DNA of 64,000 nucleotides from Polytrichum commune (taxonomy: Eukaryota > Streptophyta > Polytrichopsida > Polytrichales > Polytrichaceae): positions 5,146,001 through 5,210,000 of the forward strand of contig OX485809.1 in assembly GCA_950295325.1 (NCBI GenBank), read 5' to 3'. Shown here piece by piece: positions 1 to 12,150 of this stretch (the first letter of the stretch is position 1; each line of letters opens with the position of its first letter). The notes beneath the pieces were generated by a model. It did not search any database. It had not been told where the DNA came from and saw only the letters and a list, made by a program, of their open reading frames with translations. Made by a program: the position numbers and the translations under genes.

Positions 1-45
1 GAATAGAGGAAAATGAAAATGAAGAAGGCCGAGGAATGGATTTAC

Positions 46-1738
46 TTGAGCCCAGAAGGACGCCTTGTGTAGCCAGTCGTCCAAAGCCCTCTCCCTCATA
101 GGCTTGTCGACGGGGAACTTGTTATCTAACCTTTCACGAAGGGGGGCGTTCCACCAGTGAAGCCACTTAGCTTTGAACGAAGCTTCGACCGGGCATGTGA
201 CAATTTTTTGCAATTTTTCAATTGTCATGTCCGTCGAAGAGAACTCATTAAAATGACGGTCAATCTGTGCACAAAATAAAAATGATTTGAGTTCAAAAGA
301 GTAATAGAGTTGAAGAGTGATTTGGATGAATTGCGTTCAAGAGTGATTTGAGTTCAAAAGAGTACCTCATGAAAGAAATCCTCTCCATTGTCAGGGTGTG
401 CAACGGATATGTACTTCTCAAAAGAACGGGCCCGAATACTTTTGATTATCCTCTCCTGGGCCTTGGTCATAACATTCCAAATCTCAGTGGCCGACCTCTC
501 CGCAACGGGTGTGGTCTCACTGCAAGGTCTGCTTGAGCCGAAATGTCTCTCTGCAAGAAATGACCTTGTGAGTTCATATAATCGGTATGGAAATTATCTA
601 TGTTGGAAGCTCTAAATGATTGAATGCATAAAATCATACCTTGTAAAGAAACTTAACGAACACATCCGCGGTCAAGGTGTACCAAGTTGGGCGACTCTCC
701 TTTATCTTCTCGCATGCTTTGTAGTCAGATGGCGATATAAGATCCTTGAAGGTGGACAACTCTAACCTCCCAAAAGTGCGGATTCGAAGGAGCTTGGCCG
801 GAATGTTTGCCTTGACATAATCATGCTCGGTTGACCTGAGAAAAAATATGTGAGGAACGTGAGCTGAAAAGAATGGAAAAGAATTGAAACAAAAATGAAA
901 AATGAATGAAAAAAATGAATGAAAAAAATGAATGAGCTTACCAATTAATGTCGCTCATGACATTGAGGAATATACCGGTGTATCCTCTAGGGTCAACAAC
1001 AATGCAATCCACCGAGATATGCCAACTCTTGTCATCGGCGTGGTGGTTATTGATGTGTCTCCACCAAGCGGTGAGACGATGATTGCCTTCCCAGACGAAG
1101 AACATCTTCCCGGCGAAATGTGCAAGATCCGGATCCTCCTTGAGCTTGGCGTCAAATTCTGCGGAGGCCTCTTGCCAGAGAGGGCTCCAAGAGGCCATAA
1201 TGCCAGGGGGAATGGGGAGGTCCACGGGAACGTCGTTGAAAGAAGACACGTAAAGAACCCGATCACCCTCTCGGTATCCCATTACAAATTCACATTCCAA
1301 GCGCTGCACCTCAACCTCACTGATAGGACGGACGAGAGGGAGGGCTCTCAAGCGGCATAAAGGAATGGATAAGCGGGACTTACATGTTGGCTTAATCCGA
1401 AGGCATTGGATAACACCAATGGAGTCCTCCTTTTGTGATTTCCGAAGCTCAAGCTCACACACCACGGGATCCGTGTCGGCAACTGCTTGAACGGCATCTT
1501 CGCTCATTGCGAGAGCCTAACAAAAACACAAACAATAAAACCATGCTTAGAAAGCTAGAACTCAAAAAACTTGCTTAACAAATTATTCAACAACTATCCA
1601 ACTCACCTCTACTTGTAATGGGCCCTGCGAATTGAGACTCTCAACCTGCACAGCTTCAACTTCAACCGCGGGGGCCGCAAGAACAACATCCTCTCCAGAT
1701 TGGGGTTGCGATTGCGCAACCTGTGAAGAGTCCATATC
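46..1738 (-). CDS. Element A ParB-like long gene, internal exons, runs off left edge
   Basis: Five exons can be phased by splice signals: 1738-1607, 1516-942, 835-640, 548-366 and 264-46; the last ends at a donor (GTAAAT) and the gene continues outside the window. The second exon carries the motif FVWEGNHRLTAWW, which resembles the conserved G-x-x-R loop of ParB-superfamily domains and matches in position the DGQHS and NGQHT motifs of the long genes at 18.8 kb and 57.5 kb; downstream, FLNVMSDINW aligns with FMNQGNKVRQF of the copy at 18.8 kb. It keeps the Arg that the other two have lost. The rest is charged and helical, without a domain I recognise. Function is inferred only as possible DNA or nucleotide binding. 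The upstream exon is probably 8101-7652, across an intron filled with palindromes. No frame break is seen within the window. Confidence 0.6.
1607..1738 (-). other. Exon after the palindrome-filled intron of element A
   Basis: Acceptor TTCTTAG precedes GATATGGACTCTTC, and donor GTGAGT follows codon 44; the exon is open and phase 0 at both ends. It encodes an acidic, Val/Ala-rich stretch beginning MDSSQVAQSQPQSGED. In the long genes of elements B and C the main coding exon likewise opens a few bases after an acceptor, right after the palindrome-bearing leader intron. The ATG here could therefore be either the true start or an internal Met. Confidence 0.5.
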
Positions 1739-2621
1739 CTAAGAACATGGAGAAAATGAGAATTTCACAAAGAAAAGTCAATAACTTCGTAACTATAAAG
1801 AAACAAATCCTCACAAAAACAATACAAGGCCGAGAGCAAACTACAAATGGAAATGGCCGAATGCTAAGTCAAGTGCTCAACTCTAGCACTAACCTACCTA
1901 CGAATGAGAGGCCTCGGATCCGAGGCCTCTTTTCCTACCTCCTCCTTATGCACTACCCAAAAGAAAAAGGCCGAGAGAAATCTTATGTGAACATAGCAGT
2001 TTGACTTTTCAAGCACATACATTGTCTCCAAAATGAGGCCTCGGATCCGAGGCCTCTTCACAAACCTCCTACTCATGTAGTACCCAAAACAAGAAGGCCG
2101 AGAGCAATCTTACACGAACATAACATTTTGATTTTTCTAGCATAAAATTGACACAAACATGAGGCCTCGGATCCGAGGCCTCTTCCCAAAACACATACTT
2201 ATTCACTTCCCAAAACAAGAAGGCCGAGAGGATTCGAAAATGAACATAAGATTTTCATTTTTCAAGCACATACCTTGACACAAAAATGAGGCCTCGGATC
2301 CGAGGCCTCTTCACAAAGTACCTACTTATGCACTACCCAAAACAAGAGGGCCAAGCGCATTCAAAAATGAACATAACATTTTAACTTTTCATGCACATAC
2401 CTTGACACAAAAATGAGGCCTCGGATCCGAGGCCTCTTCCGAATGCCCCTCCTTATGAAATACATACTACAGAAAATGGCCGAGAGAATTAAAAAATGAA
2501 CCTAACATTTTCATTTTTCAAGCACACAACCTGACTCAAAAATGAGGCCTCGGATCCGAGGCCTCTTCCAAATGCCCCTCCTTGATGATTTTAAAACCTA
2601 ACCAATTTACTTGTTACATGG

Positions 2622-3177
2622 CTCACGGGTGTTCACCCGTGAGGTTCACATTTGATGATGTTCCAGGGGAGGTCACTCCATTGCCAAGTTGCATCACCAA
2701 AATGGGTCAAAATTTTCTCAAATTTTTTTGGGACGTAGATATACATGATATCTATTACAGAGTAAAATATCATGACCAAATTTGATGACCATATTTTTCT
2801 AGAAAACATACCATTTCTACCTAGAATGACGCAGAATTCAACTAAAACAATTACTAGAAAAAATGAAGATGACAAAAAATTTCAAAAAAATATACAAAAG
2901 ATATAATCAATAGTTACGAATATAGAGAAAAAAAATCATAATTTTAAAAAATATTTGACATGGAGACATCTCCCCGTAATGATGCTAAATCCTACCCAAG
3001 TTACCTGTTACATGGCCCACGGGTGTTCACCCGTGGGGCACACATTTGATGATGTTAAAACCTAACCAAATTACTTGTTACATGGCCCACGGGTGTTCAC
3101 CCGTGGGGCACACATTTGATGATGTTAAAACCTAACCAAATTACTTGTTACATGGCCCACGGGTGTTCACCCGTGGG
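2622..3177. repeat. Second hairpin family (CCCACGGGTG / CACCCGTGGG)
   Basis: Four hairpins with 10-nt arms and a TT loop lie at 2622-2643, 3016-3037, 3086-3107 and 3156-3177, and a fifth at 6020-6041. The last three of the first group are in a ~70-bp tandem unit that includes GATGTTAAAACCTAACC. The copy at 2622 has CTCAC...GTGAG and the copy at 6020 has GGGCG...CGCCC: in both, the two arms changed together, so pairing is kept. The intervening 2660-2990 is AT-rich with no gene visible. Confidence 0.85.
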
Positions 3178-4462
3178 GCACAAGGCAGAGAGCAAGGAAC
3201 CAAAAAAGCAGGAAAGTTGACATTCTATTAGTTTGAGAAATCAAGAACCTCACCTCTCTCAAAACCCTACCTTTCACATACTCAAACTTACACAAATAGG
3301 AGGCTTCGGATCCGAGGCCTCTTCCTCTAGCTGGTTCTTATGCACTACAGAAAACAAGACAAGACCGAGAGCAATTGATGTGCACATAACATTTTGATTT
3401 TTCAAGCACAAACCTACCCACAAATAAGAGGCCTCGGATCCGAGGCCTCTTCCTATGGCTCCCACTTATGCACTACACAATAGAAGAAATGGCCGATAGC
3501 AAGGAATCAAGAAAGCAAGAAAGTTGACATTCCATTAGTTTGAGAAATCAAGAACCTCGCCTCTCTCAAAACCCTACCTCTCACATACTCAAACTTACAC
3601 AAATATGAGGCCTCGGATCCGAGGCCTCTTCCCCTAGCTGCTTCTTATGCACTACACAAAACAAGACAAGGCCGAGAGCAATTGATGTGCACATAACATT
3701 TTGATTTTTCAAGCACAAACCTACCCACAAATAAGAGGCCTCGGATCCGAGGCCTCTTCCTATGGCTCCCACTTATGCACTACACAATAGAAGAAATGGC
3801 CGATAGCAAGGAATCAAGAAAGCAAGAAAGTTGACATTCCATTAGTTTGAGAAATCAAGAACCTCGCCTCTCTCAAAACCCTACCTCTCACATACTCAAA
3901 CTTACACAAACAAGAGGCCTCGGATCCGAGGCCTCTTCACAAACCTCCTACTCATGTAGTACCCAAAACAAGAAGGCCGAGAGTAATCTTACACGAACAT
4001 AACATTTTGATTTTTCTTAAATAATATTGACTCAAACATGAGGCCTCGGATCCGAGGCCTCTTTCCAAAACACATACTTATTCACTACCCAAAACAAGAA
4101 GGCCAAGAGCATTCAAAAATGAACATGAGATTTTCATTTTTCAAGCACATACCTTGACACAAAAATGAGGCCTCGGATCCGAGGCCTCTTCACAAAGTAC
4201 CTACTTATGCACTACCCAAAACAAGAAGGCCAAGAGCATTCAAAAATGAACATAAGATTTTCATTTTTCAAGCACATACCTTGACACAAAAATGAGGCCT
4301 CGGATCCGAGGCCTCTTCCGAATGCCCCTCCTTATGAAATACATACTACAGAAAATGGCCGAGAGAATTCAAAAATGAACCTAACATTTTGATTTTTCAA
4401 GCACAAACCTTGACACAAAAAAGAGGCCTCGGATCCGAGGCCTCTTCCCAAAGCTCCTACTT

Positions 4463-5230
4463 ATGCACTTAACAAAACACATTTCCCCCCCCCCCGCAGC
4501 TTCAGACCTCCATATCTTCCACGTGTGGTCTCCAAATCTAACAATCAACCACTCTATCGTCATCTACGTGAAATGTAGATGCCGATGGACACCTCACTTG
4601 CCCCATTTGGGCAAAAATCAAGGAAGTTATGCCTGTTTAAACATTCGCAGTCCCGGGAGCCACTCCCAGGAGACTGCTGATCGAGGGCACTAAAAGGAGG
4701 CCTCGGATCCGAGGCCTCATTTTCAAACTAGTGTACATACTCAAAAACAAGCAAAGTGCCTCATTCATACAAGCTATACGTTGAATCAAAAAACCTCAAG
4801 TGGCCTCGGCTGAGAGGCCTCGGATCCGAGGGCTCACACACAAAGTAATTTACGTACTCCAAACCAACCATAGTGCCTCATCCGTACACTAGTTTTGGAA
4901 CACATAAAAGAGGCCTCGGATCCGAGGCCTCTTCTCCTAGCTTCTACATATGCACTTAACAAAACACATTTCCCCCCCCCGGCAGCTTCAGACCTCCATA
5001 TCTTCCACGTGTGGTCTCCGAATCTAACAATCAACCACTCTATCGTCATCTACGTGAAATGTAGATGCCGATGGACACCTCACTTGCCCCATTTGGGCAA
5101 AAATCAAGGAAGTTATGCCTGTTTGAACATTCGGAGTCCCGGGAGCCACTCCCTGGGGACTGCTGATCGAGGGCACTAAAAGGAGGCCTCGGATCCGAGG
5201 CCTCATTTTCAAACTAGTTTACATACTCAA
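4463..5230. repeat. Direct duplication of a ~270-bp segment inside the palindrome array
   Basis: The segment from about 4463 to 4740 (C-run, then CAGCTTCAGACCTCC and on through the next palindrome) recurs at about 4953-5230 with few differences. Each copy starts beside a C10-C12 homopolymer and ends with AAACTAGTTTACATACTC-like sequence. It is a local segmental duplication within the type A array. Confidence 0.8.
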
Positions 5231-7651
5231 AAACAAGCAAAGTGCCTCATTCATACAAGCTATACGTTGAATCAAAAAACCTCAAGTGGCCTCGGCCGAG
5301 AGGCCTCGGATCCGAGGCCTTACACACAAACTAGTTTACATACTCAAAACCAACCAAAGTGCCTCTTCCGTACACTTGTTTTGGAACACATAAGAGAGGC
5401 CTCGGATCCGAGGCCTCATTCACAAACTAGTTTACATACTCAAAACAAACCAAAGTGCCTCATCCGTACACATGTTTTGGAACACATAAAAGAGGCCTCG
5501 GATCCGAGGCCTCATTCACAAACTAGTTTACATCCTCAAAAACAAGCAAAGTGCCTCATTCATACAAGTTATACTTTGAATCAAAAAACCTCAAGTGGCC
5601 TCGGCCGAGAGGCCTTGGATCCGAGGCCTTACACACAAACTAGTTTACATACTCAAAACCAACCAAAGTGCCTCTTCCGTACACTTGTTTTGGAACACAT
5701 AAAAGAGGCCTCGGATCCGAGGCCTCATTCACAAACTAGTTTACATACTCAAAACCAACCAAAGTGCCTCTTCTCTACACTTGTTTTGGAACACATAAAA
5801 GAGGCCTCGGATCCGAGGCCTCATTCACAAACTAGTTTACATCCTCAAAAACAAGCAAAGTGCCTCATTCATACAAGTTATACTTTGAATCAAAAAACCT
5901 CAAGTGGCCTCGGCCGAGAGGCCTCGGATCCGAGGCCTCACACACAAACTAGTTTACATACTCAGAACCAACCAAAGTGCCTCATAAAGACATGCCTAAC
6001 CAAGTTACTTGTTACATGGCCCACGGGCGTTCGCCCGTGGGGCACAAGGCAGAGAGCAAGGAATCAAAAATGGAACAAAGTTGACATTCCATTAGTTTGA
6101 GAAATCAAGAACCTCGCCTCTCTCAAAACCCTACCTCTCACATACTCAAACTTACACAAATATGAGGCCTCGGATCCGAGGCCTCTTGCCCTAGCTCGTT
6201 CTTGTGCACTACACAAAACAAGACAAGGCCGAGAGCAATTGATGTGCACATAACATTTTGATTTTTCAAGCACAAACCTACCCACAAATAAGAGGCCTCG
6301 GATCCGAGGCCTCTTCCTATGGCTCCCACTTATGCACTACACAATAGAAGAAATGGCCGAGAGCAAGGAATCAAGAAAGCAAGAAAGTTGACATTCCATT
6401 AGTTTGAGAAATCAAGAACCTCACCTCTCTCAAAACCCTACCTCTCACATACTCAAACTTACACAAATAAGAGGCCTCGGATCCGAGGCCTCTTGCCCTA
6501 GCTCGTTCTTGTGCACTACACAAAACAAGACAAGGCCGAGAGCAATTGATGTGCACATAACATTTTGATTTTTCAAGCACAAACCTACCCACAAATAAGA
6601 GGCCTCGGATCCGAGGCCTCTTCCTATGGCTCCCACTTATGCACTACACAATAGAAGAAATGGCCGAGAGCAAGGAATCAAGAAAGCAAGAAAGTTGACA
6701 TTCCATTAGTTTGAGAAATCAAGAACCTCACCTCTCTCAAAACCCTACCTCTCACATACTCAAACTTACACAAATAAGAGGCCTCGGATCCGAGGCCTCT
6801 TCCCCTAGCTCCTTCTTATGCACTACACAAAACAAGACAAGGGCGAGAGCAATTGATGTGCACATAACATTTTGATTTTTCAAGCACAAACCTACCCACA
6901 AATAAGAGGCCTCGGATCCGAGGCCTCTTCCTATGGCTCCCACTTATGCACTACACAATAGAAGAAATGGCCGAGAGCAAGGAATCAAGAAAGCAAGAAA
7001 GTTGACATTCCATTAGTTTGAGAAATCAAGAACCTCACCTCTCTCAAAACCCTACCTCTCACATACTCAAACTTACACAAATAAGAGGCCTCGGATCCGA
7101 GGCCTCTTCCCCTAGCTCCTTCTTATGCACTACACAAAACAAGACAAGGGCGAGAGCAATTGATGTGCACATAACATTTTGATTTTTCAAGCACAAACCT
7201 ACCCACAAATAAGAGGCCTCGGATCCGAGGCCTCTTCCTATGGCTCCCACTTATGCACTACACAATAGAAGAAATGGCCGAGAGCAAGGAATCAAGAAAG
7301 CAAGAAAGTTGACATTCTATTAGGTTGAGAAATCAAGAACCTCACCTCCCTCAAAACCCTACCTCTCACATACTCAAACTTACACAAATATGAGGCCTCG
7401 GATCCGAGGCCTCTTGCCCTAGCTCCTTCTTATGCACTACACAAAACGAGACAAGGCCGAGAGCAACATGATGTGCACATAACCTTTTGATTTTTCAAGC
7501 ACAAACATACCTTTCCTAACATGTTCCTAAACCCAAATCAAGACAAGGCCGAAAGCAAGTCAAGCTGATATTCCAAATACTATGAGAAATCAAGGTGATA
7601 GAAAGCAAAAACGTTGGCGAACATAGCTTGGCCGAGATCCCGACACCTTAC

Positions 7652-8101
7652 CAGAATTTGGAGTATGCCCTCCACTGAAGCCCCTATATTGGCGCCACTA
7701 TCTTCCGAGGTCCCGTCCTCTGTCGGCGATATTGGAGTGCTTCTCGAATCTCCGAGGTTTACTTGCGCCATTCCTCTCCCGCAGCCACGCCCTCGCCTTG
7801 ATGTTTGTTGTGTTCCGCCCGCCTTGCTTCGCAGAAATCTTGAAGCAGGGGTCACAACATCCACACTTAGGGTTTCTGCGCATGGGTCTCCTCCTTCAGC
7901 TCTTTCGCGGCCTCCCAACAAATTTGATTTCAGATCTTCCTTTGCCGCTTTCCTCTTGGACGCCTTCATTTTTTCTCTTGCTTGAATCGTTGGTTGTCCC
8001 GACATCGGTTCTCGCTCTTCTAACGCCTTCTCAATTTGTTGTGCTACCTCCTTGTTGTCTTCTTCATAGATATTTCCACTATCTCCACTCCCCCCCTCTT
8101 C
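7652..8101 (-). CDS. Upstream exon of element A long gene
   Basis: An exon of 150 codons opens after acceptor AAATATAG and closes at donor GTAAGG with phase 0 at both ends. It encodes an acidic N-terminal half (EEGGSGDSGNIYEEDNKEV), a basic patch resembling a nuclear localisation signal (KASKRKAAKED) and an Arg/Gly-rich stretch (TSRRGRGCGRG). No known domain is recognised. It lies 5' of the palindrome array, as do the leader exons of the element B and C long genes, which is why I assign it to the same gene as the exons at 1738-46; that 5.9-kb join is inference. Its own upstream exon appears to be 25931-25583 plus 8251-8247, split by the insertion of element B. Confidence 0.5.
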
Positions 8102-8255
8102 CTATATTTAAGATAAAACAATGTTTATAACAATGATGACAAACCATAATATCTAAAAGAAAAGTTGTTTCACAGTTGAATATGTTCTACCATTTTCATT
8201 ATGTGCTCAAACAACTGAATATATGGAGAACCCGAAGAATACGTACGACACTTGT

Positions 8256-8283
8256 AACACTATATTCGTTAATTCGAGACTTT
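8256..8283. repeat. Left terminal inverted repeat of element B
   Basis: 28-bp terminus starting AACACTATATTCG; pairs with 25555-25582 with mismatches only at positions 17 and 20. The first 11 bases are identical to the element C terminus at 49544. From here to the transposase-like gene's stop at 8913 there is ~630 bp of AT-rich subterminal DNA with GGGAAC and CACATCCGTAAA motifs (8704-8716 and 8760-8772) and no gene. Confidence 0.85.
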
Positions 8284-8912
8284 GGAAAGTCTCAAAATAA
8301 ATTGGACCCGTAGTTTCGGATGCGAATATTGTGAACGTAGGGAACATGGGGAACAATGGCAACATAATGTTCGAAAGATCCATATGTGATGAATATATAT
8401 GTTTCTAAATATAGTAATTATTTGGGGGATAATCAAAACTACGCCAACACAATATTCCAATGTCACAAATTCACAATTATTTTGTATTTTTGATTTTGTA
8501 TTGAACAAAATTAATGAATCTATAAATAGCCATCTGATTTTATATCTAGGGACTCTTGGATGCGTATCCCAAACATAACATCTTAGCCAATTGTGGGTGA
8601 ATTGAACGGCACATCCCAAACGCAACAATATTAAAATAATTTGATAGTGTGTATAAGAAATTGCAAATTAGCATCTGCAATATAATTATATAGTTTGGAC
8701 TCCACATCCGTAAACACAAACATATAAAAAACATTTGATAGCGCATGTGAAGTTGGATTCCACATCCGTAAATCAATACAATCATGATATATAATTGTAA
8801 TCTATAAAATTGCTATAAAATGTGTCTAATATAGTATTCGACCCCAATGTCATATATTTCATGAAAAACCAAGACACATTTCAAATAATTGTGGTCCAAC
8901 CCTACGTCAATA

Positions 8913-11900
8913 TCATTCTCCATCTTCATCTTCAGCTTCATTTCCATTCTCGACATCGTTTTCTGCAGCAGCAATACGTGCCAAGTTGTCTTTGGCAAAA
9001 TCTATATGTTTTTGGGGGATGGTCATTGTCTCTGATTTGGAACCTTTGCGTGGTTTCCAAGCACAAAGTATGGTATCTGTGTTTATCCATATTGGTTCGT
9101 ATGCTGAGTCCATTGTCCATTTGAAACCTTTTTTGGTGTCCCACCCTAAATATGTGCGGAGCACATTTTGATCTTTGGTGCTGGGACGGCAATATTCCAC
9201 CTCAATTTGATGAAAATTTGGGCTAGTTGGAACAAAATTTGGTGATGACAATGCTTTTACCAACCAAATCGGTTTAGGGTGCTCCTCATCTCCAGGACGT
9301 ACGAGGATCATATACCCTTCGTAGCAATCAACAGCCACACGAAATGATGGAGCCGGACGATTACGAGCTGGGCCAACATAATGGTCGTCCGCTGCGAACT
9401 CTTCACGGATGTCCCCATTGTTGAAGAACATGGCCTCAGATTCCACGATTGTCACTCGGCTTTGTGGCCAAAAACCTTGTGTCAAACATGAATGTGTTTC
9501 GACATCGGGTGCTAGCAATGCTGAGCGAATGCGATCCCAGTACGTAATCAATGGTTCGTGGGTATCCCGAACACGCCTTGTGATGTCTTCCTCGCACAAT
9601 TCTTTCCAATATTGGATGAATCCGGATATACCTTTGATGATTTCTGGTCCATTCCTCATGGGGTTGGGTTTGCAAGGCTTCGGCTCCCCATCAGGTAGCA
9701 TACATTTGCCTTCTTCGTTTTGGCGCCATACGAGTATCCCTTCCTCTGGACCCCAATCCGGGGAAGTGCACAAAACTTTGAATTGCATGGCCGGCAAACC
9801 ATCATCACGCATATAGAATCGGAATTGTTGAGCCTTGGTATGGCCCACTAAACGGTCACCTCCCTTAAGAATGAATGGTTCGATAAACGCTTTGAAATCG
9901 GGCACTTCTTCAATCAAATGCGGGATGACTGGCACATTATCCAAATCCATGTATGATTTCATGAGAAGAGGAATCGTCGGAAAATCCTCCTCGTGCAACT
10001 TCATACTCCAACGTCCAAATGAAGCGTCAATGTCATCATGCGTGTGGCCAACCATCAAAAAAGACACAAACACTTCTTTGAAAATGCCCTTGGCTACGAG
10101 CAATGACCAAAAACAAAACACGTATCGACATTTGTTGTCTTTGGCACAATTGTCCAGTTGCACATGTAGAGTTGGAGGCAAAGGTTTAGCAAGAACGGTT
10201 TGTTCAAGCGGTTCTTGCAGTGACGATAGACATACTTCTTTCCCCTCTAGCACAGCCTCATAAATCGGTGTTGTTCCACATCCAACAAAAAGAGCGCGAG
10301 AGGATGATGTTGGCGGACTCTCAAGATCTCGTAGAAGTTTTGCAAAAGACCCTACGGTATGATTGGCGTCGCCTGGATAGAAATCCAAGCCATAATGTGC
10401 ATACTTGACGTCCACATGGCCATGTGCGATCATACCTGAATTAAGACATACAAATGAGAAGTACATTCCAATATCATTTATAATAAGGAAATTCAATTTT
10501 TCCGCAAGCAGGCCAAGAAAATGAACAAACACTTACGGATGTACATCCGTAACTCTTAACGATGAGTATGTGGGTTCGCAAAAAAAATGTGAAAACCAAC
10601 GAACCTGTGACAGATATTGGAAGCTTGAAATATCCATCTGTAGCCTTTATTTTCCGTGCATAACAAGGGCACGCAGTCTTCGCATGGTCCATTTTGTCAT
10701 GAATGATTGTCAAAACCTCATTCGGCCTCATTATCGATAATGCGCGATTCTTGTAGTAGTCTTGACGGTGTGCCTCTTGGTTGTTGACATGCTCAATGTA
10801 TTTCCGTTGATGTCTATTGTGCGACTCAGTCCCTATGGGATGTGCATCTCGAAGGCCCTTGTATTTTTCACAAGCAGAACACCTGGCAAACTTATCCCCA
10901 GGCCTCTTCGTAATGTACTCTGCAAATTGTTGATTCTTGATCACACTCAATTTTGACAACGAAATCGGCCCACATCCAGCCTTTTCGCCAACCTCATTAA
11001 CATCCATAAGTATGTTCTTCCATTTTGTCCCTGTAGGCAAAACCATCTGGACAACCTTTTCCCCCGACGGCAGAGTCCGTGTTTTGTGTGGCATCGCATC
11101 TGCTAATGGCATAATGATGGTTGATAGTGTTGCAGCTGCTTGGAGTGTTGCCTCCCTGGGCTTCTTTGTACCAGAGTTGCCATGGAACCGAGAACGCCGT
11201 CCTTGCAGCGAGTAGTTCCGGAACCTATAAAAATCTGCCTTTGAAACTGCATGTATAATGTACCATGCCGTGCAGCATACCTCTATATTTTCCAAGGTCA
11301 CAACCTTACGACCTTCGGCATCAAAGTGCATGTTGCGATGGACTTCAAGTTTCTTTGCAGATCGCATCCGAAAGTCCGCAAGCCACATCTCTTGTCTCAA
11401 AGATTTGATTTTGTCACGGGGAAATAGTTGGCAACACATTTTTGCACAACAATCCTTTGTTGCTACGGACCTAATAGATGTGTCTCCCAATGTTAGATCT
11501 CGACGACGTTGCGTGGGTTCACGGGGCACGCGAACGGAATCATATTTACGCCGACCTTGTCTAGGACGCATTGTGGCGAACAAAGTCTTTTGTATTTCCT
11601 CAAAACGACGTGCATGATTCCACAAGCTGACACCATCGTGAAGAACACTTCGCAACGGCCATCGACGAAGAGAGAATCTCCAACCAGGAGGTACTTCCAA
11701 TGGATGTAAGGAGTTCAAAATGCACACCCCAACATCTTCCTCCCCAAGGGGATTTGCATCAATACAGTCCATAGGATTTGAGTTCCTACAAACACCATTG
11801 GCCACGGGGACGCCGTATCCATTGACTATGACAACATCAAGATCAATCCATTGTTCCTGCGAATAACCCTCACATGTTGGTATGAAATCATCCTCTGCAT

Positions 11901-12009
11901 TGGCGACACCAATTGTAGTTTCATGTTCCATAACACCTTCAAATTCGCTAGCATAGCTTGACGCTTCCGAAGAGAACTCGAATGCATTATCTCGGACGTT
12001 GGAATCCAT
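8913..12009 (-). CDS. DDE-type transposase-like protein of element B
   Basis: Two exons, 12009-10605 and 10435-8913, join in phase (ACAG + GTATG) to give about 975 aa; the start could also be 20 codons upstream at 12069. It is clearly homologous to the gene at 31754-34865 over its whole length. Conserved acidic blocks look like an RNase H-fold DDE core: HDKMDH (~438-441), VQLDNCAKDNK (~563) and VGHTHDDIDASFGRWS (~602-605). A Cys-rich segment (KDCCAKMCC, and later CSACEKYK) may bind zinc. The HTHDDID block resembles plant proteins often left as uncharacterised transposase-like families. Role inferred: mobilising element B by acting on its inverted repeats. The reading frame is intact. Its only intron (10604-10436) holds a palindrome, and more lie upstream at 12.1-13.2 kb. 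Confidence 0.75.
10533..10552. repeat. Type B palindrome variant in the transposase-like gene intron
   Basis: A perfect 20-bp palindrome, TTACGGATGT followed by its complement, lies in the intron 10604-10436. Compared with the standard arm TTACGGACGC it differs at two arm positions, and both partner bases on the other arm are changed too, so symmetry is preserved. Confidence 0.8.
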
Positions 12010-12150
12010 GGCCACTACAAGTGACCCACATGAAGAGTATGTCAAAATATCCCATTCAATAAATGTCATGGATAGTCCTAACGCTTATTGTCAATGAAAC
12101 ACAATGTCAACAATAGTGGATTTCATGGCCTGGAAACAAAGACACATTGG

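Larger units (their letters stand above)
1907..7413. repeat. Array of ~35 copies of a 22-24 bp perfect palindrome (type A)
   Basis: The palindrome is GAGGCCTCGGA followed by its exact complement, often extended to 24 bp by flanking A/T; a GGATCC site sits at the centre. Copies start near 1907, 2036, 2161, 2288, 2415, 2543, 3300, 3428, 3607, 3735, 3914 and on to 7392. Spacing is commonly ~127 bp, and pairs of palindromes form a 307-bp higher-order unit repeated near 3300-3914 and 6162-7391. The DNA between palindromes is itself repeated. The array fills the putative intron between exons 8101-7652 and 1738-1607 of element A's long gene. Open frames running through it, such as 63-aa minus-strand ones, are by-products of the repeat. 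Confidence 0.95.

Noticed and set aside
938-1360. Plus-strand ORFs over the element A exons (e.g. 932-1360)
   Set aside because: They are shadows of the phased minus-strand exons and have no splice context.
5267-6100. 277-aa repetitive protein
   Set aside because: The frame runs through type A palindromes and their spacers; the repeating EASDPRP is just the palindrome translated.
1907-7413. CRISPR array (regular short palindromic repeats)
   Set aside because: The spacers are longer than the repeats and are themselves repeated, the repeats are perfect palindromes, and the setting is a eukaryotic intron.
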